Assembly: GCF_019263595.1 (NCBI RefSeq)
Contig: NZ_JADQDD010000009.1
Location: forward strand, 1-52,798
From: Pseudonocardia sp. KRD291
GTDB lineage: Bacteria > Actinomycetota > Actinomycetes > Mycobacteriales > Pseudonocardiaceae
Length of the DNA stretch: 52,798 nt
Direction: 5' to 3'
This document shows, piece after piece, positions 40,786-48,871 of the stretch. A program made the position numbers and the translations under genes. The number at the start of each line of letters is the position of its first letter. The stretch's first letter is position 1. A model generated the notes under the pieces. It did no database searches and was not told the origin of the DNA. It was given only the letters and a program-made list of their open reading frames with translations.

Positions 40786-40816
40786 GAACCCTCCACCGGT
40801 CGATGACAGCCGCCGA

Positions 40817-40846
40817 AGCATAGGTTCGACCGAGCTGAATACTCAA
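40817..40846 (-). promoter_or_regulatory. Candidate promoter of cbiMNQO
   Basis: On the minus strand TTGAGT (-35, plus-strand 40841-40846) and TATGCT (-10, 40817-40822) are separated by 18 bases, about 30 bases upstream of the cbiM GTG. Confidence 0.45.
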
Positions 40847-40862
40847 CACATGAACTGCTCAT
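40836..40862. promoter_or_regulatory. Two small dyads overlapping the cbiM -35 element
   Basis: TGAATACTCA (40836-40845) and ATGAACTGCTCAT (40850-40862) are two adjacent dyads with TGA/TCA arms in an AT-richer patch, one covering the -35 element. ArsR/SmtB operators often contain TGAA/TTCA arms, so the nearby ArsR protein is a candidate binder. Confidence 0.4.
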
Positions 40863-40913
40863 CAGGTGGTGACGTGGTGAAGCCCGTCGGCCGCGTCGCC
40901 GGCGCGAATCGGC

Positions 40914-41435
40914 TCAGCCGACGACGACGGGCAGGTCGGCGTCGGCGGTCCACTCCGAGAGCGAGCCGTCGTAGACGGCGACCTCGGTGCCGGTCACGAG
41001 GTAGGCGGCGAAGGCGGGCAGGGTGGCCGCGATCCCGCCGCCGCAGTAGGTGACGGCGCGCTCGGTGTCTGTGAGCCCGGACCCGCGGAGATTGTCCGCG
41101 AGTGCGTCCCGGTCCAGGAACCGCCCGGTCGTCCGATCGACGCTGTCGCCGGTCTCGACGGTGAGCCCGGCCTCCCGCCAGGCCTGCAGCCCGCCGTCGA
41201 GCACGGAGACCCGGTCGTGGCCGAAGACCCGCAGCAACCACCAGACACGGGTCGCCCACGCCGCGAACCGCGCGCCGGGGAGGTGCTCGGCGAGGAACTC
41301 GTCACGGTGCGGGTGGACGGTGTAGGGGACCCCGTCGGACGTGGTGCTCAGGTGGGTTGACGCATCGAGGACCACGACGTCGTCTTTCAGAGCGGCCAGG
41401 TCGTCGGCGGAGAGCAGCGACGGTATGGAGGGCAC
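40914..41435 (-). CDS. Shortened rhodanese-like sulfurtransferase
   Basis: A 173-residue protein resembling two-domain thiosulfate/3-mercaptopyruvate sulfurtransferases, usually about 280 residues. Present are the N-terminal VVVLDASTHLSTT, EFLAEHLPGARFA, then ATRVWWLLRVFGHDRVSVLD, GLQAWREAGLTVETG and the C-terminal active-site loop AVTYCGGGIAATLPAF with catalytic Cys, then VAVYDGSLSEW. Two blocks appear missing in frame: about 50 residues between GARFA and WATR near residue 58, and about 60 residues before the active-site loop. The reading frame stays open, so it may be a decayed but translated gene or a compact natural form. GTG at 41435. Confidence 0.75.
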   Translation of the reverse strand: MPSIPSLLSADDLAALKDDVVVLDASTHLSTTSDGVPYTVHPHRDEFLAEHLPGARFAAWATRVWWLLRVFGHDRVSVLDGGLQAWREAGLTVETGDSVDRTTGRFLDRDALADNLRGSGLTDTERAVTYCGGGIAATLPAFAAYLVTGTEVAVYDGSLSEWTADADLPVVVG

Positions 41436-41491
41436 GGCGCGGATGCTAAACCGCCGAGATCAGTCTCGACCCGCGCTCGTGGGGTCATCGT

Positions 41492-41579
41492 TGGTGTCCG
41501 AGGGGGGACTTGAACCCCCACGCCCGTTAAAGGGCACTAGCACCTCAAGCTAGCGCGTCTGCCATTCCGCCACTCGGAC
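41492..41579 (-). tRNA. tRNA-Leu (anticodon GAG)
   Basis: An 88-base tRNA on the minus strand. Acceptor GTCCGAG pairs with CTCGGAC, then discriminator A and an encoded CCA. The anticodon stem CTAGC/GCTAG holds loop TTGAGGT with anticodon GAG, read as leucine CUC/CUU. A long variable arm (about TGCCCTTTAACGGGC) and the T arm GGGGGTTCAAGTCCCCC fit a class II leucine tRNA. Confidence 0.97.
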
Positions 41580-41680
41580 ATCCACGGCGCATCGTGCCGC
41601 CGTGGATCACAGCGTACCGGAGGCCCGTCGGGGGGTTGACGACCGGTGGCACCCGAGGGGCCGGTGGTAGGAAGACGGGC

Positions 41681-43009
41681 ATGACGGCCACGCACGACGA
41701 CCCCAGCTCCGCCGAGGCCGAGGTCGTCGACCTCTGCTCCGAACTGATCCGCATCGACACCACCAACACCGCCGACCCGGAGACCCTGGCCGGCGAGGCC
41801 GAGGCCGCCGAGTACGTGGCGGGCAAGCTGCGCGAGGTCGGCTACGAGGTCGAGGTGCTCGAGTCCGGGGCGCCCAAGCGGATGAACGTCATCGCCCGGC
41901 TGGAGGGCTCCGACCGCTCGCGCGGCGCGCTGCTGCTGCACGGGCACCTCGACGTCGTCCCGGCCGACCCGTCCGAGTGGTCGGTGCACCCGTTCTCCGG
42001 CGCAGTGCAGGACGGCTACGTGTGGGGCCGCGGCGCGATCGACATGAAGGACATGGACGCGATGATGCTGGCGGTCGCCCGCCGCTTCAAGCGCGAGGGC
42101 GTGGTGCCCCCGCGCGACATCGTGTTCGCCTTCGTCGCCGACGAGGAGGCAGGCGGGAAGTTCGGCGCGCAGTGGCTCGTCGAGCACCGCCCGGACCTGT
42201 TCGAGGGGTGCACCGAGGCGGTCGGCGAGGTCGGTGGGTTCTCCCTGACCTACGGCGAGGACCAGCGCGTCTACCTGATCGAGTCGGCCGAGAAGGGCAT
42301 GGCCTGGATGCGGCTGCACGCGCGTGGCAAGCCCGGGCACGGCTCGTTCCTGCACGACGAGAACGCCGTCACCCGCGTCGCCGAGGCGGTAGCGCGGCTG
42401 GGCAACCACACGTTCCCGCTGGTCGTGACGGACACGGTGGCGGCGTTCGTCGAGCGGATGCGCGAGCTCACCGGGCAGGACTTCCCGTCCGACGACCTGG
42501 AGGGCGCGCTGGCCAAGCTCGGCCCGATAGCCCGGATGGTCGGCGCGACGGCCCGCGACACCGCGAACCCCACCATGCTCCACGCCGGATACAAGGCCAA
42601 CGTCATCCCGTCCACGGCCGAGGCGGTGATCGACTGCCGGGTGCTGCCCGGCCGGCGCGAGGCGTTCCTGCGCGAGGTCGACGAGCTGCTCGGCCCGGAC
42701 GTGACGCGGGAGTGGGTGATGGACCTGCCGGCGGTGGAGACCCCGTTCGAGGGCGCCCTGACCGAGGCGATGCAGGCCGCGCTGCGTACCGAGGACCCGA
42801 CCGCGGAGATCGTCCCGTACATGCTCTCCGGCGGCACCGACGCGAAGTCCTTCGCGAGCCTGGGCATGAACTGCTACGGCTTCGCGCCACTGCGCCTGCC
42901 CCCGGACCTGGACTTCTCGAGCCTGTTCCACGGCATCGACGAGCGGGTCCCGGTCAGCTCCCTGACTTTCGGAACCAGAGTCCTGGACCGGTTCCTGCGC
43001 ACCTCCTGA
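41681..43009 (+). CDS. M20/M25/M40-family metallopeptidase (dipeptidase/deacylase type)
   Basis: A 442-residue di-zinc hydrolase. Metal and catalytic residues occur in LLLHGHLDVVPAD (first His and Asp), GRGAIDMKDMDAMM (bridging Asp), VADEEAGGKFGAQWL (catalytic Glu and ligand) and the C-terminal LFHGIDERVP (last His). The lid domain includes GKPGHGSFLHDENAV. Family members cleave dipeptides or N-acyl amino acids; the substrate here is not evident. ATG at 41681 is used; the upstream GGTGGTAGGAAG is a weak binding site. It starts about 100 bases beyond the tRNA gene on the other strand. Confidence 0.94.
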   Translation: MTATHDDPSSAEAEVVDLCSELIRIDTTNTADPETLAGEAEAAEYVAGKLREVGYEVEVLESGAPKRMNVIARLEGSDRSRGALLLHGHLDVVPADPSEWSVHPFSGAVQDGYVWGRGAIDMKDMDAMMLAVARRFKREGVVPPRDIVFAFVADEEAGGKFGAQWLVEHRPDLFEGCTEAVGEVGGFSLTYGEDQRVYLIESAEKGMAWMRLHARGKPGHGSFLHDENAVTRVAEAVARLGNHTFPLVVTDTVAAFVERMRELTGQDFPSDDLEGALAKLGPIARMVGATARDTANPTMLHAGYKANVIPSTAEAVIDCRVLPGRREAFLREVDELLGPDVTREWVMDLPAVETPFEGALTEAMQAALRTEDPTAEIVPYMLSGGTDAKSFASLGMNCYGFAPLRLPPDLDFSSLFHGIDERVPVSSLTFGTRVLDRFLRTS

Positions 43010-43057
43010 CCCGGGCACGGGGAGACGGACCGGGGCCTCTGGTGACAAGGTGGGGGC

Positions 43058-43828
43058 ATGGATCTTTCGGGGAAGGTCGCGCTGGTCACCGGCGGAGCGT
43101 CCGGGATCGGCGCGGCGGCGGTGGAACGGCTCGTCGCGGCCGGCGCGCAGGTCGCGGTCGCGGACCGCGACGCAGACGGTGCCGCGGCGGTGGCCGGCAG
43201 GCACGGCGGCCTGGCGCTGCCCGGTGACGTCACCGACCCGGCCGCGATGCCGGCCGCGGTGGCCGCGACCGAGGAGCGGTTCGGGCGCCTGGACGTGGTG
43301 CTGCTCAACGCCGGGGTCACCTCCGGGCAGTCCGGCATCACCGACCTCGACGTCGAGGCCTACCGGCGGATCGTGGGCGTCAACCTCGACCACGTCGTGT
43401 TCGGCCTGAACGCGGCCGTGCCGGCGCTGCGCCGGGCCGGCGGCGGGCACGTCGTCGCGACGGCGTCGCTGGCCGGTCTCGTCGCGCTGCCCGGCGACGC
43501 GCTCTACACCGCGACCAAGCATGCCGTCGTCGGCTACGTCCGGGCCGCGGCACCGACCCTGGCGCCGGAGGGGATCCGGGTGAACGCGGTGTGCCCCGGG
43601 TTCGCCGACACCCCGCTGATCGCCAACGCGAAGCCGCAGTTCGGCGAGTTCCCGCTGCTGACCGCGGACGACGTGGCCGGCGCCGTGGCCGACATCATCG
43701 AGCGCGCAGAGCCGGGGGAGTGCTGGTTCGTCCAGCCCGGCCGCGAGCCCGCGCCGTACGGGTTCCGCGGCGTGCCGGGACCCAAGAATGCCGCGAAGCC
43801 GCCCGAGGTCACCTGGGCCGACCACTAG
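43058..43828 (+). CDS. Short-chain dehydrogenase/reductase
   Basis: A 256-residue classical SDR. TGGASGIG at 11-18, an acidic residue Asp36 after strand two (VAVADRD) that favours NAD(H), LNAG at 83-86, catalytic Ser137, Tyr150 and Lys154 (YTATK), and PGFADTPL. The tail FVQPGREPAPYGFRGVPGPK is an extension seen in 15-hydroxyprostaglandin-dehydrogenase-like actinobacterial SDRs. It begins 48 bases after the peptidase gene and may be co-transcribed. Substrate unknown. Confidence 0.92.
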   Translation: MDLSGKVALVTGGASGIGAAAVERLVAAGAQVAVADRDADGAAAVAGRHGGLALPGDVTDPAAMPAAVAATEERFGRLDVVLLNAGVTSGQSGITDLDVEAYRRIVGVNLDHVVFGLNAAVPALRRAGGGHVVATASLAGLVALPGDALYTATKHAVVGYVRAAAPTLAPEGIRVNAVCPGFADTPLIANAKPQFGEFPLLTADDVAGAVADIIERAEPGECWFVQPGREPAPYGFRGVPGPKNAAKPPEVTWADH

Positions 43829-43873
43829 AAACCTCTTGACCTCGAGTGCGGTTCAGCTCGCATCCTCGACGGC

Positions 43874-44248
43874 ATGGCTGAGCTGAACCACACCATCGTC
43901 CATTCCCACGACAAGCGGGCCGGCGCTACGTACCTGGCCGAGATCCTCGATCTGAAGGCGCCGGCCGAGTTCGGGCCGTTCCTGGCGGTCGAGGTCGCCA
44001 ACGGCGTCACCCTCGACTACGCCCAGTTCGGCGGCGACGTCGCGGCCCAGCACTACGCGTTCCTGGTCACCGACGACGAGTTCGACGCCGCGTTCGCCCG
44101 GATCGTCGCCCACGGCCAGACCTACTGGGCCGGGCCCGGTCACCAGGGTGAGAACGAGATCAACACCAATGACGGCGGGCGCGGGGTCTACTTCGACGAC
44201 CCGTCCGGGCACGTGATGGAGATCCTCACGGTGCCCTACGGCGGCTGA
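43874..44248 (+). CDS. VOC-superfamily (glyoxalase/bleomycin-resistance fold) protein
   Basis: A 124-residue protein with the paired beta-alpha-beta-beta-beta modules of the vicinal oxygen chelate fold: MAELNHTIVHSHDKRAGATY, LAVEVANGVTLDYAQFGG, HYAFLVTDDEFDAAFARI, and the C-terminal GRGVYFDDPSGHVMEILTVP with the metal-ligand Glu. His6 (LNHTIV) may be the first metal ligand. The reaction is not predictable. It lies 45 bases after the SDR gene. Confidence 0.9.
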   Translation: MAELNHTIVHSHDKRAGATYLAEILDLKAPAEFGPFLAVEVANGVTLDYAQFGGDVAAQHYAFLVTDDEFDAAFARIVAHGQTYWAGPGHQGENEINTNDGGRGVYFDDPSGHVMEILTVPYGG

Positions 44249-44283
44249 CCGCCCGCCCCGCCTGCCAGCAGGGACCCGGGAGC

Positions 44284-44553
44284 CTAGAAGGACAGCTCCG
44301 GCTGCAGCGGGTGCGTGCGCCTGCGCCGTAGCACGACCTTGCGCACGTTGCCCGGGTAGAGCCGCACCCGCGAGAGCTCCCAGCCGGAGAACTCGGCCTG
44401 GACGGCCAGACGGACGGCGGCGGTGAGACGGGAGACGTCCCCGTCGATCCGCACCGGGCGGTACTCCCACCGGTCGTCGGTCCAGCCCTCGCCGTCCCGC
44501 CTCCCGGCCGAGGGATTCCCCTCGCCTGCGTCCTCCGGCTCTGCTCCGCTCAC
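44284..44553 (-). CDS. DUF5703-family small protein
   Basis: An 89-residue cytoplasmic protein. The conserved part is WEYRPVRIDGDVSRLTAAVR, then AEFSGWELSRVRLYPGNVRK and VVLRRRRTHP, which matches actinobacterial DUF5703. GTG at 44553 is chosen because AGGAGGCGCC directly precedes it. No function is known to me. It is convergent with the VOC gene. Confidence 0.85.
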   Translation of the reverse strand: MSGAEPEDAGEGNPSAGRRDGEGWTDDRWEYRPVRIDGDVSRLTAAVRLAVQAEFSGWELSRVRLYPGNVRKVVLRRRRTHPLQPELSF

Positions 44554-44722
44554 GGCGCCTCCTGGTCGTACGGGTGGTGCTCGCTCCGGTGGCACTCGGG
44601 TGAACACCGGGTGTCGAGGTCCACCATAGGTGCGCGGCCGGTCCCCGGCCAGGCACCGGCGGGCACACCCGGTTCCGCTGAACCGTCCCCGGGACGCCAC
44701 CGCGTCGGTAGTCTCCCCGGCC

Positions 44723-45133
44723 ATGACCGGTGCGGTGCCGCGGATCGCCAACACCCATCTCCAGTCGTCGGTGGACGACGTCATCATGCGAGTCGACCGG
44801 GACTCGGTCCTCGGCGCGCGGAAGGTGCTGTTGGAGGAGGCGGAGGAGCTGCACCGGGCGATGACGGACGCCACTCGCTATCAGCCGACGATGCCCGCGC
44901 CGGGCCGGATGGGTGCCCCGGGGCAAGGGGTATGGGTCGGCCGGTGCAGCGACGATCCGATCTCGGCCCCGGCGCAGATCTCGTTCAATCACAAGATCGC
45001 AGCCGCACTGGAACCCTGCTGGCGGTACATCGAGGACCTGCGCCTGGCCGGAGCGCAGCTGGCCGAGGTCGCCGAGCGCTACGGACACACCGAGCAGGAG
45101 ATCGAGGATCACTTCAGGTCTGTCACCCGATGA
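44723..45133 (+). CDS. Small helical protein coupled to a DUF3558 lipoprotein
   Basis: A 136-residue protein without a family I can name. It appears mostly helical: VDDVIMRVDRDSVLGARKVL, LEEAEELHRAMTDAT, and C-terminal YIEDLRLAGAQLAEVAERYG, HTEQEIEDHF, with a Gly/Pro-rich middle. The two-helix layout and context resemble the PE/WXG100-like partners that often precede DUF3558 genes in Pseudonocardiaceae, but no WXG or PE motif is seen. Its stop overlaps the next start (ATGATG region), so the pair is translationally coupled. ATG at 44723 follows no clear binding site. Confidence 0.75.
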   Translation: MTGAVPRIANTHLQSSVDDVIMRVDRDSVLGARKVLLEEAEELHRAMTDATRYQPTMPAPGRMGAPGQGVWVGRCSDDPISAPAQISFNHKIAAALEPCWRYIEDLRLAGAQLAEVAERYGHTEQEIEDHFRSVTR

Positions 45134-45735
45134 TGTTGCTCCGGGCGCTTGTGACCTCGTGTGTGTTGGTCTCGATGCTGTTGCTCTCCTCCTGCGGAGA
45201 TCTGCAGGGACGTGGTGACGGAGCGCCGTCAGAGCGAGGCTTCCCCCCGCGGCCGTCGGACCTGGCGATCGCGAACGTGGATCCGTGCGAATCTCTCGAC
45301 GACAAGCAGATCGCGGAGCTCGATGTGACGGCTCCCCGGCCGAACGCGAGCACGCCTGGTGCGCCTGCTTGTGACTTCCTCGCCGCCGATCTCCGGTTCT
45401 GGGGGATTCGCGTCACCTCGGGTGTTCCCGCCAACGCCTACCTCCCGGGGGACCCCGGCTATCAGGGCGATCAGCTCGGGTACGTCGGACCCAGAATGAC
45501 GACCGTGGACGGCTTCGGCGCCGTCGAGTTCGTGAACGGAGTGACTGCATCCAGTTCCGACTGTGTGCTCGCCGTCGACGCTGCTCCGAACGTGACGTTG
45601 CTGATCGACTACCTCGACACGTCGAGCAGGGCGACTCTGGACCGCTCCGTCGGTAGCCGCGCCGAAGGGTGCGCCCAGGCGTCCCGGGTGGCGGCGATGG
45701 TCATCGAGACGGCTCGGGCCCGCGTAGGGGCTTGA
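45130..45735 (+). CDS. DUF3558-family lipoprotein
   Basis: A 201-residue lipoprotein. Signal MMLLRALVTSCVLVSMLLLS with lipobox LLSSC, then a mature domain with the DUF3558 pattern: IANVDPCESLDDKQIAELDV, a Cys pair (PACDF), and C-terminal DCVLAVDAAPNVTLLIDYLD and EGCAQASRVAAMVIETARAR, containing Cys residues likely to form disulfides. DUF3558 proteins are exported and common in actinomycetes, function unknown. ATG at 45130 or 45133. Base composition is a little less GC-rich than that of its neighbours. A GC palindrome follows the gene. Confidence 0.87.
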   Translation: MMLLRALVTSCVLVSMLLLSSCGDLQGRGDGAPSERGFPPRPSDLAIANVDPCESLDDKQIAELDVTAPRPNASTPGAPACDFLAADLRFWGIRVTSGVPANAYLPGDPGYQGDQLGYVGPRMTTVDGFGAVEFVNGVTASSSDCVLAVDAAPNVTLLIDYLDTSSRATLDRSVGSRAEGCAQASRVAAMVIETARARVGA

Positions 45736-45752
45736 CCCCACCCTCGACCGGC

Positions 45753-45766
45753 CCCACCGCGGTGGG
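45753..45766. terminator. GC palindrome after the DUF3558 gene
   Basis: CCCACCGCGGTGGG is a perfect 14-base palindrome starting 17 bases after the stop codon. A zero-loop palindrome makes a poor hairpin, so a terminator role is only possible. Confidence 0.3.
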
Positions 45767-45805
45767 CGTCACGAAATGGCTCGTAGGACCGCCAGAACGT
45801 GACGC
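45766..45805. repeat. Structured hairpin element, copy 1
   Basis: A 40-base element: arms GCGTCACG/CGTGACGC (8 bp, perfect), internal bases AAA and GAA, an inner stem TGGC/GCCA and a 10-base loop. It is very like copy 2 at 45838-45878. Confidence 0.85.
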
Positions 45806-45837
45806 TCGTTCGGCCGCACGCCCCGGGGTGGGGTCGG

Positions 45838-45878
45838 GCGTCACGAAATGGCTGGTAGAGGCGCTAGAAACGTGACGC
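45838..45878. repeat. Structured hairpin element, copy 2
   Basis: A 41-base element with the same outer arms GCGTCACG/CGTGACGC, internal AAA and GAAA, inner stem TGGC/GCTA (one G-U pair in place of G-C) and a 10-base loop. The shared start reaches GGGCGTCACGAAATGGCT. Confidence 0.85.
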
Positions 45879-45914
45879 TCGCCGCCCGGATCGGGCTCGA
45901 CGGGCCGATCGTTG

Positions 45915-45962
45915 CGGCACGGCGGCACGGCGGCACGGCGGCACGGCGGCACGGCGGCACGG
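45915..45962. repeat. 8-bp minisatellite, six exact copies
   Basis: CGGCACGG is repeated six times without error, ending 18 bases before the stop of the aldo/keto reductase gene. Confidence 0.95.
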
Positions 45963-45980
45963 CCGGGGAGGACGTACCGC

Positions 45981-46943
45981 TCAGACGGGCTCGCTGACGT
46001 CGTCGAGGGCGGTACGGATCTCGGCCGGGAGCACCAGCCGCTCGGCAGCCATCGACGCGCGCAGCTGCGCCGCGTCCCGGGCCCCCACGACGGCGGCGGC
46101 CACCCCGGGGCGGTCCCGCACCCAGGCCAGGGCCACCGACAGCGGTGAGGTCCCCAGGCCGTCCGCGGCGGTGAGCACGGCCTGCACGATCCGCGTCGAG
46201 CGCTCGGTGCGCCGGGCCTCCACGTACCCGGCCAGTACGGCCGATGCGGCGCGGGAGTCGGCGGGCGTGCCGTCGGTGTACTTCCCGGTCAGCACGCCGC
46301 GCCCGAGCGGCGCCCAGGCGATGAGGCCCAGCCCGTGGTGCTCGGCGGCCGGGAGCAGCTCGATCTCCGGGCGCCGCGCCAGCAGCGAGTACTCGACCTG
46401 CGCCGAGACCGGCCGGGCGACGTTGCCCAGCGGTGTCGACCGTTCGACGACGGTGGCGAGCTGCCAGCCGCGCGGCGCGACCAGCCCGGCGTAGCGGACC
46501 CGCCCGGAGTAGACGGCGATCTGGACCGCGGACAGCGTCTCCTCCAGCGGTACCCGGGTGTCCCACCCGGGGATCTGCCACAGGTCGAGGTGGTCGGTGC
46601 CCAGCCGGCGCAGGGTCGCGTCCAGGCAGCTCAGCAGCGTGGCCCGGGAGGCGTGCTCACCGAGCGGCCCGGGCGGCGGGGAACCACGCCCGGCGACGAC
46701 CAGGTCGTCGCGGCGCACCACGTCGCCGAGCAGGCCGCCCAACACCTGCTGCGCGGTGCCGCCGCCGTAGTCGTCTGCGGTCTCGACGAGCGTGCCGCCC
46801 TCCTCGACGAACGCGCGCAGCTGCTCACCGGCCGCCTCGACGTCGGTGTCGTCCCCCCAGGTCATGGTGCCGAGGCCGATGCGGGACACCTGGAGCCCGC
46901 TGGCGCCGACCGGTCTGCGTTGCACGGGGCGGAGCGTAGGCAT
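45981..46943 (-). CDS. Aldo/keto reductase-fold protein with most of the catalytic tetrad missing
   Basis: A 320-residue TIM-barrel protein of the AKR superfamily: [16 protein letters not shown] near the N terminus, [76 protein letters not shown] and the NADPH-site block [20 protein letters not shown]. Normal AKRs use Asp, Tyr, Lys and His. Here the Asp place is Glu54 ([10 protein letters not shown]), Tyr59 remains, the Lys place reads AGR at 84-86 and the His place is Pro125. Reduction by the usual mechanism looks unlikely; cofactor binding may persist. ATG at 46943 is assumed. It is divergent from uppP. Confidence 0.88.
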   Translation of the reverse strand: MPTLRPVQRRPVGASGLQVSRIGLGTMTWGDDTDVEAAGEQLRAFVEEGGTLVETADDYGGGTAQQVLGGLLGDVVRRDDLVVAGRGSPPPGPLGEHASRATLLSCLDATLRRLGTDHLDLWQIPGWDTRVPLEETLSAVQIAVYSGRVRYAGLVAPRGWQLATVVERSTPLGNVARPVSAQVEYSLLARRPEIELLPAAEHHGLGLIAWAPLGRGVLTGKYTDGTPADSRAASAVLAGYVEARRTERSTRIVQAVLTAADGLGTSPLSVALAWVRDRPGVAAAVVGARDAAQLRASMAAERLVLPAEIRTALDDVSEPV

Positions 46944-47131
46944 CCCGGTCCCGCTCGCGCCGGTCGGACGCGCCGGTGCGGCGACGGCGGACCGCCGGCG
47001 GGCGGCGGAGGTGCGGGCTGGTGCGCCGAGCGGAGCGGCCACGGACCGCGCATCCGCCCACCGGTACCGTGACCGCCCGTGATCGACCGCCGCCCCGACG
47101 CCCGCAGCGTCCAGCCCCGAACGGGCCGCCG

Positions 47132-47953
47132 ATGAGCTGGCTCGAGGTGATCGTCCTCGGGCTCCTGCAGGGGCTCACGGAGTTCCTGCCGATCTCGTCG
47201 TCGGCGCACCTGCGGATCGCCTCCGGGGCGTTCTTCGGCAACGACCCGGGAGCCGCGTTCACCGCCGTCTCCCAGATCGGCACCGAGGCCGCCGTGATCG
47301 TCTACTTCGCGCGCGACATCTGGCGGTTGGTCGTCGCCTGGTTCCGGGGCCTGGCGAACCGGGACGCCCGCGACGACCCGGACTACCGGATGGCCTGGCT
47401 GGTGATCATCGGCTCGGTGCCGATCGCCGTGCTGGGTGTGCTGTTCAAGGACCAGGTCGAGACGGTCGCGCGGAACCTCTGGCTGGTCGCGACCACACTG
47501 ATCGTGTTCGGCGTGCTGCTCGGCCTGGCCGAGCGGTTCGGGCGCCAGGAGCGGGAGATCTCGCAGATCACCCTCAAGGACGGCATCCTGCTCGGGCTGG
47601 CGCAGGCGATGGCGCTGATCCCCGGCGTGTCCCGTTCCGGCGGGACGATCACGGCCGGTCTCGCGCTGGGCCTGACCCGCCCGGCGATCGTGCGCTACTC
47701 GTTCCTGCTGGCCATCCCGTCGGTGTTCGGCGCCGGGATCTTCCAGCTCCCCGACATCGCCGCGGGCGACGGGCCGAGCGCGGTGCAGATGGTGGTCGCG
47801 GTCGTGATCGCGTTCGTCGTCGGCTACGCGGTGATCGCCTGGTTGCTCAGGTTCGTCGAGAACAACACCGTGTACGTGTTCGTGGCCTACCGGATCGCGC
47901 TCGGTGTCGCGCTACTCGCCGCGCTGGCGATCGGAGCCGTCGCGGCAACATGA
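47132..47953 (+). CDS. uppP: Undecaprenyl-diphosphatase
   Basis: A 273-residue polytopic membrane phosphatase (BacA family) that recycles undecaprenyl diphosphate to the lipid carrier used for peptidoglycan and surface glycans. Both signature regions are present: [18 protein letters not shown] (Glu and PxSSxxH near residues 13-30) and [19 protein letters not shown] with the catalytic Ser/Arg. About eight helices are seen. Overexpression of this family gives bacitracin resistance. ATG at 47132 is the natural start; the sequence upstream has no good ribosome binding site. It lies 188 bases from the divergent AKR gene. Confidence 0.96.
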   Translation: MSWLEVIVLGLLQGLTEFLPISSSAHLRIASGAFFGNDPGAAFTAVSQIGTEAAVIVYFARDIWRLVVAWFRGLANRDARDDPDYRMAWLVIIGSVPIAVLGVLFKDQVETVARNLWLVATTLIVFGVLLGLAERFGRQEREISQITLKDGILLGLAQAMALIPGVSRSGGTITAGLALGLTRPAIVRYSFLLAIPSVFGAGIFQLPDIAAGDGPSAVQMVVAVVIAFVVGYAVIAWLLRFVENNTVYVFVAYRIALGVALLAALAIGAVAAT

Positions 47954-48022
47954 CGCCCGCGCCGAGGCGACCTGACCGCCTCCGCGGACCCGCCGACCAC
48001 CCGGCACGTAGGCTCGGCGGCC

Positions 48023-48763
48023 GTGACCACGCTGATCCTGCTCCGGCACGGACGCTCGACGGCGAACGTCTCCGGCGTCCTCGCCGGACGCACCCCCGGT
48101 GTCGAGCTCGACGAGCGGGGACGCGAACAGGCCGACAAGGTCGTCGAGCGCCTCGCCACGCTGCCGATCTCCGCGGTCGTCACCTCGCCGATGACCCGCT
48201 GCCGCCAGACCGTGGCCCCGCTGGCCGCGGCGCGGGAGCTGGAACCGGTCGTCGAGGACGACCTGGCCGAGGTCGACTACGGCTCCTGGACCGGCCGGGC
48301 GATCAAGGACCTCGTCTCCGAGCCGCTGTGGAAGGTCGTGCAGGGGCACCCCTCGGCGGCGGTGTTCCCCGAGGGCGAGGGACTGGCCGGGATGCAGGCC
48401 CGCGCCGTCGCGGCGGTCCGCCGCCAGGCCAAGCGGATCGCGGACGAGCACGGCGAGAACGCGATCTGGGTCGCCTGCAGCCACGGCGACGTCATCAAGG
48501 CCGTCCTGGCCGACGCGCTGGCCACCCACCTGGACAACTTCCAGCGGATCATGGTCGACACCTGCTCGGTCAGCGTCGTGCTCTACACCGAGCTGCGCCC
48601 GTTCGTGGCCCGCGTCAACGAGCAGTCCGGTGACGTGGCGAGCCTGATCCCGCCGGAGCCCAAGGCCGACGAGGCCACGGACGACGCGGACACGGCCGCC
48701 GACGGCGGGGCGGCGGCGCCCTCGGCCTCGGACGCCGTCATCGGGGGCTCCACGAACGCGTGA
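48023..48763 (+). CDS. Histidine phosphatase superfamily protein (MSMEG_4193 type)
   Basis: A 246-residue phosphoglycerate-mutase-like phosphatase. The phospho-acceptor His is in LILLRHGRSTAN; SPMTRCRQTVAPL, DYGSWTGRAIKDL and the second His in VACSHGDVIKAVLADAL complete the active site. The last 40 residues are Ala/Asp-rich and disordered. It starts at GTG 48023 and is the first of a three-gene group with the DUF3090 and SCO1664-type genes, a conserved actinobacterial arrangement usually followed by the mycothiol ligase gene mshC. Confidence 0.93.
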   Translation: MTTLILLRHGRSTANVSGVLAGRTPGVELDERGREQADKVVERLATLPISAVVTSPMTRCRQTVAPLAAARELEPVVEDDLAEVDYGSWTGRAIKDLVSEPLWKVVQGHPSAAVFPEGEGLAGMQARAVAAVRRQAKRIADEHGENAIWVACSHGDVIKAVLADALATHLDNFQRIMVDTCSVSVVLYTELRPFVARVNEQSGDVASLIPPEPKADEATDDADTAADGGAAAPSASDAVIGGSTNA

Positions 48764-48871
48764 CCCCGGCGTGATCCTGCTCGCACGGTCGCGGGGGAAG
48801 GCGCTGGTCCCGGGACCGCCACCGACCGCGGGGATGCCGCCGGACCGGGCGTGAACTATCGTGGAGTGGTC

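Noticed and set aside
40786-40913. Cobalamin riboswitch upstream of cbiM
   Set aside because: The leader is only about 30 bases beyond the likely -10 and lacks the B12-box-like conserved sequence and the length needed.
45915-45962. CRISPR array
   Set aside because: The units are 8 bp with no spacers.
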